Shown here piece by piece: positions 58,986-64,000 of a DNA stretch of 64,000 bases (its first letter is position 1; each line of letters opens with the position of its first letter). The stretch comes from Zhengitettix transpicula. Taxonomy: Eukaryota; Arthropoda; Insecta; Orthoptera; Tetrigidae. The stretch spans positions 239,288,101 to 239,352,100 of the forward strand of contig CM073590.1 of the NCBI GenBank assembly GCA_037074705.1, given 5' to 3'. The position numbers and the translations under genes were made by a program. The notes below the pieces were generated by a model. It was not told the DNA's origin. It worked only from the letters and a program-made list of their open reading frames with translations, and made no database searches.

Positions 58986-59976
58986 CAAACTATGTTGGTG
59001 TCCGAGGTCATTTGTACACTGTAATACTGAAAAATATATTGTTATACTATTTAAATTGTGACGAGAAAGCAATCTTGTGTGGGAAACAAAGTAGATTGTT
59101 TAATTTTTTTTAGGAACACTTTTTGGGTGTTGACCAACAAATGAATAATTGAGGAGGTTGAGGAAGGCGAGTGAATAAAGTGATAGAGAGAGAGAGAGAG
59201 AGAAAGAAAGAAACGAGATAGATCGGGGGGTGGGGGGGGGTAGAACGGGGGACCAATGGAGAGAGGGAGAGAGTTGTAAATTGAGTTTTACGACTCTTCT
59301 TGTAACGCAATCAGAGAAAATTATCGTTCTGGGATCGTAAATGTTTTATAAATAGGCAAAGTTGCTGGTTTTTCTTTTTTTTTATCTAACGTTAAGTGCG
59401 CTGTGGTAAGAAGAAAAAAAATCTACGCGTAATATACGTCTCTAATAAACCTAAAGTGCACTCAGTCACGTGTGTGCATGGTTTATGTGAGGGGGGAGGG
59501 GGGAGGTTCCCTTGGGGTGGGGGGGTCTGTACTTTTAGAACTGATGTTTTAAATCATTCGTAGGGTTCATAAAGTCGTCTCTTGAGATTCGTAGAGACAT
59601 TATTTTTATATTCCGTCGTCTGGGTTATGAAATAGAAAAGTAAAGAGATGAAAACTACGATACAATCCCATTATTTTCCCTGAAGACGATCAGAGTATTT
59701 TACTGTGCAAAACGTTCGGAACATGTCCCGCTTCCTCAGCTTCCATCACTTTGCGGAATTCCCGTAATAACGTGTCTACCAATTTCATCACACCAATGAC
59801 AATGAGTTTCACAACTCGCCTCTTGAAGAAATTGGGCTTTCAACTTCCAAACTCATCATACACACACACACTATAAGTCATGCAGAATAGGCGACTACTG
59901 ATGTCTCTCGTCCGAAAAAGTTAGAAAATTAAATTTAAAACGTACGCAAATCATTCCAGAGATCTGTAAGGCAGTA
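58986..59976. other. Spacer with GA- and G-rich tracts
   Basis: (GA)n near 59186, G-rich runs at 59224-59240 and 59490-59526. 59680-59720 (CTGAAGACGATCAGAGTATT ... AAAACGTTCGGAAC) looks like another degraded PLE end. (CA)n at 59860-59872. No gene. Confidence 0.5.
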
Positions 59977-60502
59977 CCTGCGAGGGATGTTCTCTCGCAG
60001 GCAGAAGCTTGTAGGAGAGATACGAAGGGGCTACCTATGGGGATGCCTTTTCCTCTCCGTTTTTGAACTAAGGTTCCCACAAGCCGAGGCACCTCGGCCT
60101 GTTCTGAGAGGTGTATGTTCCGGGGTCGCAGACCTTGGGCATACGGTAAGAGTTTTCCGCTATTCCCATTGGAATAGTCGGCCAGCTGCCTCCTAAACCG
60201 GTCCAGGCACGGAGAAGGGAATGCTGCGTCCCCACAGCAAACTCCTCTCCCGCCATAGGAAGGGCGTGGGACAAGTACCAAATGCCCGACCTACCTGATG
60301 CTGGCTTTATAGGGTTTGTCCTGCATTACTTTTAGGCGATTGCCGGGTAGGATCCTTAAAATATAGCACGGGGGCCCTAGTTAACCCTTGGCTACCTTCC
60401 TCTACTCTTCCGCATGCCCCCTTTCAGATCCCTTCCTATGCTATTAAAGGGGAATTGCCACCATGTGGATTACCCTCATGTAGCCTGTTACCCGAAAAAA
60501 AA
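59977..60502 (+). repeat. Family A repeat, full length
   Basis: 526 bp from the 5' hairpin CCTGCGAG...CTCGCAGG (59977-60001, 8-bp stem) to TGTTACCCG plus A run. Only one of the two tandem hairpins is kept. Confidence 0.9.
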
Positions 60503-60785
60503 TGTTGAAGATTTAGATTATTTTTTTCCCCTTTTAGTTCTATATTCAAGGTAATAAAAAAATTGCTTACATAATTTTCTAAGATACGGCAGTTAAAAGT
60601 ACAGAAGTAGGAAAATACTCACAGTAGTCCGAAAACATTAAAGCTACGCATATTATAACTGTATATATTATATTAAACCGTTAGTGTAGTTAAAGAATTA
60701 TTATTAATATATTTTACTTATGTTGGATTTTAGTATTTTTATGTTAAATTTTAATTAAAATGAAAAAAAGAAATTACGACTGATT

Positions 60786-61040
60786 GAAAATAATGAATAA
60801 TAAAGATAGCCTATTCAAACAAAAAAAGGGGTAACATAAATACCACACAACGTTTCTGTGGTCCCTTGTCCCTTTCCTCAGGTGCGCGAAGAAGAGCTTA
60901 GAGCGCCACAACCGCACTTATCACAGTTGACAAAACTAGTCTTCGTACCTGACGAAAGGCGACAAGGATCCGCAGAAACGTTGTGTGGTATTCATATTAC
61001 CCCCTTTTTTGTCTGAATTGGCTACCTTTCTTATTAATTA
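60786..61040. mobile_element. Inverted pair of PLE pseudo-LTRs, subfamily B
   Basis: Both arms keep the core: minus CTGAGGA (60881-60875) / GAAAC (60856-60852); plus CTGACGA (60949-60955) / GAAAC (60975-60979). Outer ends AATAATAAAGATAGCC / GGCTACCTTTCTTATT. Confidence 0.8.
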
Positions 61041-62297
61041 ACTTCTAATTATTTATAATTGTATCATCCAATAATTATATTGTAATTTTACGTATTGACG
61101 TATTCTTGTTCCTACATACGAGGACTAATGGAATAAAATGAATAAAATCCAAGTCTGTTGGGCTAAAAAAATTGAATAACTAGATCTATATTACAATTAG
61201 ACCTATATAAATAATTTCATGACACATATCGAGAGAACATAATTGTTTTTATAGTTGGAAATAAATCATTTTAAAAATCTTATTATAATTTCTGTGGAAA
61301 TCACGGTTCATTCCGGAGTCGTTGAGGCCCAGATTATCCAAAAATCTCTGCTAAAAAATTTATTCCATTGGAACTGAAGAGTTTGGACAGTGGAATGCCA
61401 CATTGGTTATAAAAACAAGGTCTCGTGATGTGTCTAGGCGGAACACTGCGCCATGTTGGCGAAAGTGTAAAAAAGGAAAAGAAATCACTTTAGGAATGAG
61501 TTTGTAAGGAGCAAAGTCATAATTACAGATATCGTAGGAAGGTAATAGGAAGTCTGGAATGTATCAACGTGGCACAGAGAGGAACATAAACCATCCAAGA
61601 GAGGGGAGAGAAGGACATCAAGACGACACAAGGTGACACGGTGAAACTATAAAAACCTAAACGACGTAACGTATCAATATTATATTAGATTATTTAACCG
61701 GTTTATTTTTTTCTTAGATTTTTTACTTAATAATCCAGTTAATAAACTGAAAAATAAGAAACGCTTTTGGTTTGATTTTTTGCATCTCTTTAATTACGAA
61801 CTTCATGTATGAGACATAAGAATGTTCCGACTGATAAAGGCTGAAGTCGAATATGGCTAAAATGAATTAAAATCTGAAACGAAGATATTCCAACAAGGAA
61901 AGGAAACGTCACGAAGGTCTACAACAAACAATTAAGAGGAATTTAGAGTTGTTGTACATTCCCTAAGACGTTGCGAATATTTTCTACTGGATTTAAATAT
62001 TTTTTTTTGCTAAGGCTGTGATTACTTGATGGACACTTCTCCACATTCTCTGCAAGTATCTGTGGGGAAGAATGTAAGATTTTCTTGTTTGTCAACAGCC
62101 ACGGTAACGCCTTCAGCAAGTCTAATAGATTCGACTCGTTTTGTATTCGCGTATAAAAATAATAGAATTACACGTGAAAAAGGTGGTAAAATTCCCATTT
62201 TAAAATGCAGAACAGTGCTGAAATATTGACGGACCATGTTTGAGGAAAGACGACAATTATTTTAAGATGAAGTAATTGAAATGCTGGTGACTGACCT
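61041..62297. other. 3' flank of the receptor gene
   Basis: AT-rich, no repeat recognised. On the minus strand AATAAA at 61705-61700 is a possible poly(A) signal ~600 bp past the stop codon; unproven. Confidence 0.4.
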
Positions 62298-63632
62298 CTA
62301 CATGGACTCCCCGAGGACCCCTGCCAGCAGAGCGACGTCCTTGGCTGCCGAGTGTCCCTCCAGATGGAGCCGCACCTCGTCGCCACGGGCCGAGTAAGTG
62401 GCGCTGGCCGTGGGCTTGTCCTCCTCCACGATGGTGGAAGGTTGTTGCTGTTGTTGCTGCTGCTGCTGCTGGCGCACTGAGCCGCAGCGGTGCACGGCGG
62501 ACGACGGCAACAACGTCTCCAGGGTCTCGTTGCCGTTGCACGTCCTCTCAGACTTCCAGCCACCGACGCCGGACCGTCCCGACGCCCCCGGGCCGGAAGT
62601 CCGTCCGCCGAAGCCTCTGTCGAAGCAGGGCAGCACCTGCTTGAACTCTTTGCGGAAGTTCTCGTTGAGCCACGCGTATAAGAACGGGTTGTAGCAGGTG
62701 GAGCTCATGGCCAACGCGTGCGCCAGGAAGAAGCACAGGTAGTAGTACTTCCACGAACCCGTCGGAATGTATATGTCGTTGACGATGTTGATGAGGTTGA
62801 GCGGCATCCACGATACGCCGAAGATGGTGACCATGGCTATGAGCATGCGGTTGGTGCGTCTCTTCCGTTCGCGGTCCGCCTCCTCCTTGCGAGAGTTCTT
62901 GCATCCCGGTTTCGCCCTGGCACGGTCGTTGAGCTTGATTGAGACTTTGACGTAGCAGAACGCGATGATGAAGAATGGGAGCACGAACTGCATTGTCGCG
63001 GTCAGGGCGCCGAAGATCTGGCGGAAGTCCTCCGTGGGCCAACTCTCCGTGCAGTAGTACGTACCGTCCTGGTACTGGTGGACCATGTAGATGCCGTACG
63101 GCAAGGTGACGAGCAGCGAGAAGATCCAGATGAAGGCGATGATGATGAGGCACGTGATAAGCTTCATGCGCGGATGGAACGGGTAGATGATGACGAAGAA
63201 GCGATCAACGGCGATGGAGGTCAGTGTCAGCGTGGATATGTATACGCTGGTACCTTGCGCGTAGGCCACCAGGTGGCAGAGGGCGCTGCCGAAGACCCAC
63301 TGGCCCAGGAACGAGTAGAGCGGCGTGAAGGGCACGGCAAGGGCACACAGCAGAATATCCGACAGGGCCAGGTTCGTTATGAAGAAGTTGGTGACCGTCT
63401 GCATGGCCTTGTTACGCCCAACCACGTAGCAGACGAGCACGTTGCCGAAAACGCCCAACACGAAGATGGTCGTGTAGAGGACGCAGAAGAGCGCCTGCAC
63501 GACCTGGTTGTTGATTATGTCCGGCGGGGAGTTGGCTGTAGAGTTGTCGGTCTCGTTGTTGAATGACGCCTGCATCGCTTGTTCGTAGGCTGATGAGTTC
63601 CGGTCCGAGAACAGATCCTCCATGGTTGACAT
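62298..63632 (-). CDS. RYa-R: RYamide receptor-like neuropeptide GPCR, single exon
   Basis: Class A (rhodopsin-like) receptor of the NPY/RYamide group, expected in the plasma membrane of neurons or target tissue and coupled to G proteins. The 444 residues hold seven hydrophobic segments (about 47-72, 81-105, 121-146, 160-182, 206-230, 261-286, 297-320). Signature residues: N64, D92, C119 and C194 (likely disulphide), DRF 143-145 in place of DRY, W169, P219, SWMPL 274-278, NPFLY 315-319, then helix 8 NFRKEF and C336. N-terminal NXS/T sites at N12, N26, N30. The NNQVVQ..LYTTIFVLGVFGN start and KLNDRARAKPG loop point to RYamide rather than NPF receptors. Tail 340-444 is Gly/Ser-rich with a Q10 tract (388-397). 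No intron interrupts the frame. The frame stays open upstream to 63755 but has no earlier ATG. Base composition is far more GC-rich than the flanks. A donor-like AG|GTCAGT lies just after the TAG. NPF or luqin-type receptor is the main alternative. Confidence 0.93.
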   Translation of the reverse strand: MSTMEDLFSDRNSSAYEQAMQASFNNETDNSTANSPPDIINNQVVQALFCVLYTTIFVLGVFGNVLVCYVVGRNKAMQTVTNFFITNLALSDILLCALAVPFTPLYSFLGQWVFGSALCHLVAYAQGTSVYISTLTLTSIAVDRFFVIIYPFHPRMKLITCLIIIAFIWIFSLLVTLPYGIYMVHQYQDGTYYCTESWPTEDFRQIFGALTATMQFVLPFFIIAFCYVKVSIKLNDRARAKPGCKNSRKEEADRERKRRTNRMLIAMVTIFGVSWMPLNLINIVNDIYIPTGSWKYYYLCFFLAHALAMSSTCYNPFLYAWLNENFRKEFKQVLPCFDRGFGGRTSGPGASGRSGVGGWKSERTCNGNETLETLLPSSAVHRCGSVRQQQQQQQQQQPSTIVEEDKPTASATYSARGDEVRLHLEGHSAAKDVALLAGVLGESM

Positions 63633-64000
63633 GCGGCTGCCTATCGCGGCGCTGCTCCAGATGTTGCTGCTACTACGAGACCAAGATCTTCCACGCAGCC
63701 TCGGCCGCCATCCGAGACCGAGACTACCTGTTGCTGTCGGCCTACTATCTTGTTATACGCGGCGTAACGGAGGCAGCTGTTACCACAGTATGTAAATTCA
63801 TCTCCGGATGGAGGTCTCAGATTACCACAACCCTTGGAAATTCATTTTTCGTAGGCGTGGTTCCGGCGGCGGGGAAGTTGGGGGGGTGGAAGCCGCACGC
63901 GCCGCTTTCCAATTAGCACGCAAATCAGAGCCAGCTGATAACGTGACGTAGATTCACACGCGGACAAGGTCCTCAGGAAATTGACTCTGTGGAACAGCTT
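63633..64000 (-). promoter_or_regulatory. 5' flank of the receptor gene, promoter candidate
   Basis: Remains GC-rich for ~150 bp above the ATG, then mixed. A CRE-like TGACGTAG at 63944-63951 and an E-box CAGCTG at 63932-63937 are visible; no TATA box. An intron or 5' UTR exon could lie here; the element assignment is inference. Confidence 0.3.

Noticed and set aside
62548..63566. Long frames on both strands overlapping the receptor gene
   Set aside because: Out-of-frame or antisense shadows of a GC-rich gene; no recognisable domains.

Overview
The window is nuclear DNA of an animal, most likely an arthropod. It is AT-rich, has no bacterial-style gene packing, and more than half of it is old mobile-element sequence. 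The one intact protein gene I can support lies at the right end on the minus strand (62298-63632). It is an uninterrupted, GC-rich frame of 444 codons for a neuropeptide Y-like G-protein-coupled receptor, best matched by the arthropod RYamide receptor group. Its presence and the repeat content (Penelope-like elements, Helitrons, two kinds of LINE, an LTR) are the basis for 'arthropod'; I cannot name the species.

Layout. 1-5300: copies of a ~530 bp A-tailed repeat (family A here), Penelope-like element (PLE) ends, a PLE GIY-YIG endonuclease fragment, and a small palindromic element with RNA polymerase III B boxes. 7593-20560: alternating Helitron-like elements (family E) and ~1 kb elements ending TGTAAT...ATTACA inside (TA)n tracts (family I). 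21256-32304: more of the same, plus an LTR with TATA box and poly(A) signal (25964-26530), two tandem family-A copies and a foldback. 33135-47285: a ~1.07 kb repeat present twice (33135-34205 and 46230-47285), a complete 885 bp Helitron whose empty insertion site is also in the window, two LINE remnants, and a second Helitron type. 47822-61040: family A copies, a 1 kb microsatellite, PLE inverted pairs, a 1 kb long-TIR element and a tandem-repeat PLE relative. 61041-64000: the receptor gene and its flanks.

The elements do not work together as one system. The common threads are (i) PLE pseudo-LTRs, many carrying a hammerhead-ribozyme-like core (CTGANGA, short stem, GAAAC) in inverted pairs; (ii) Helitrons, four copies of which carry a TGACGTCA palindrome; (iii) family A, whose 5' end is built of two tandem hairpins and whose mobilising machinery I cannot identify. 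All classifications rest on reading motifs and comparing copies by eye; no database search was possible.
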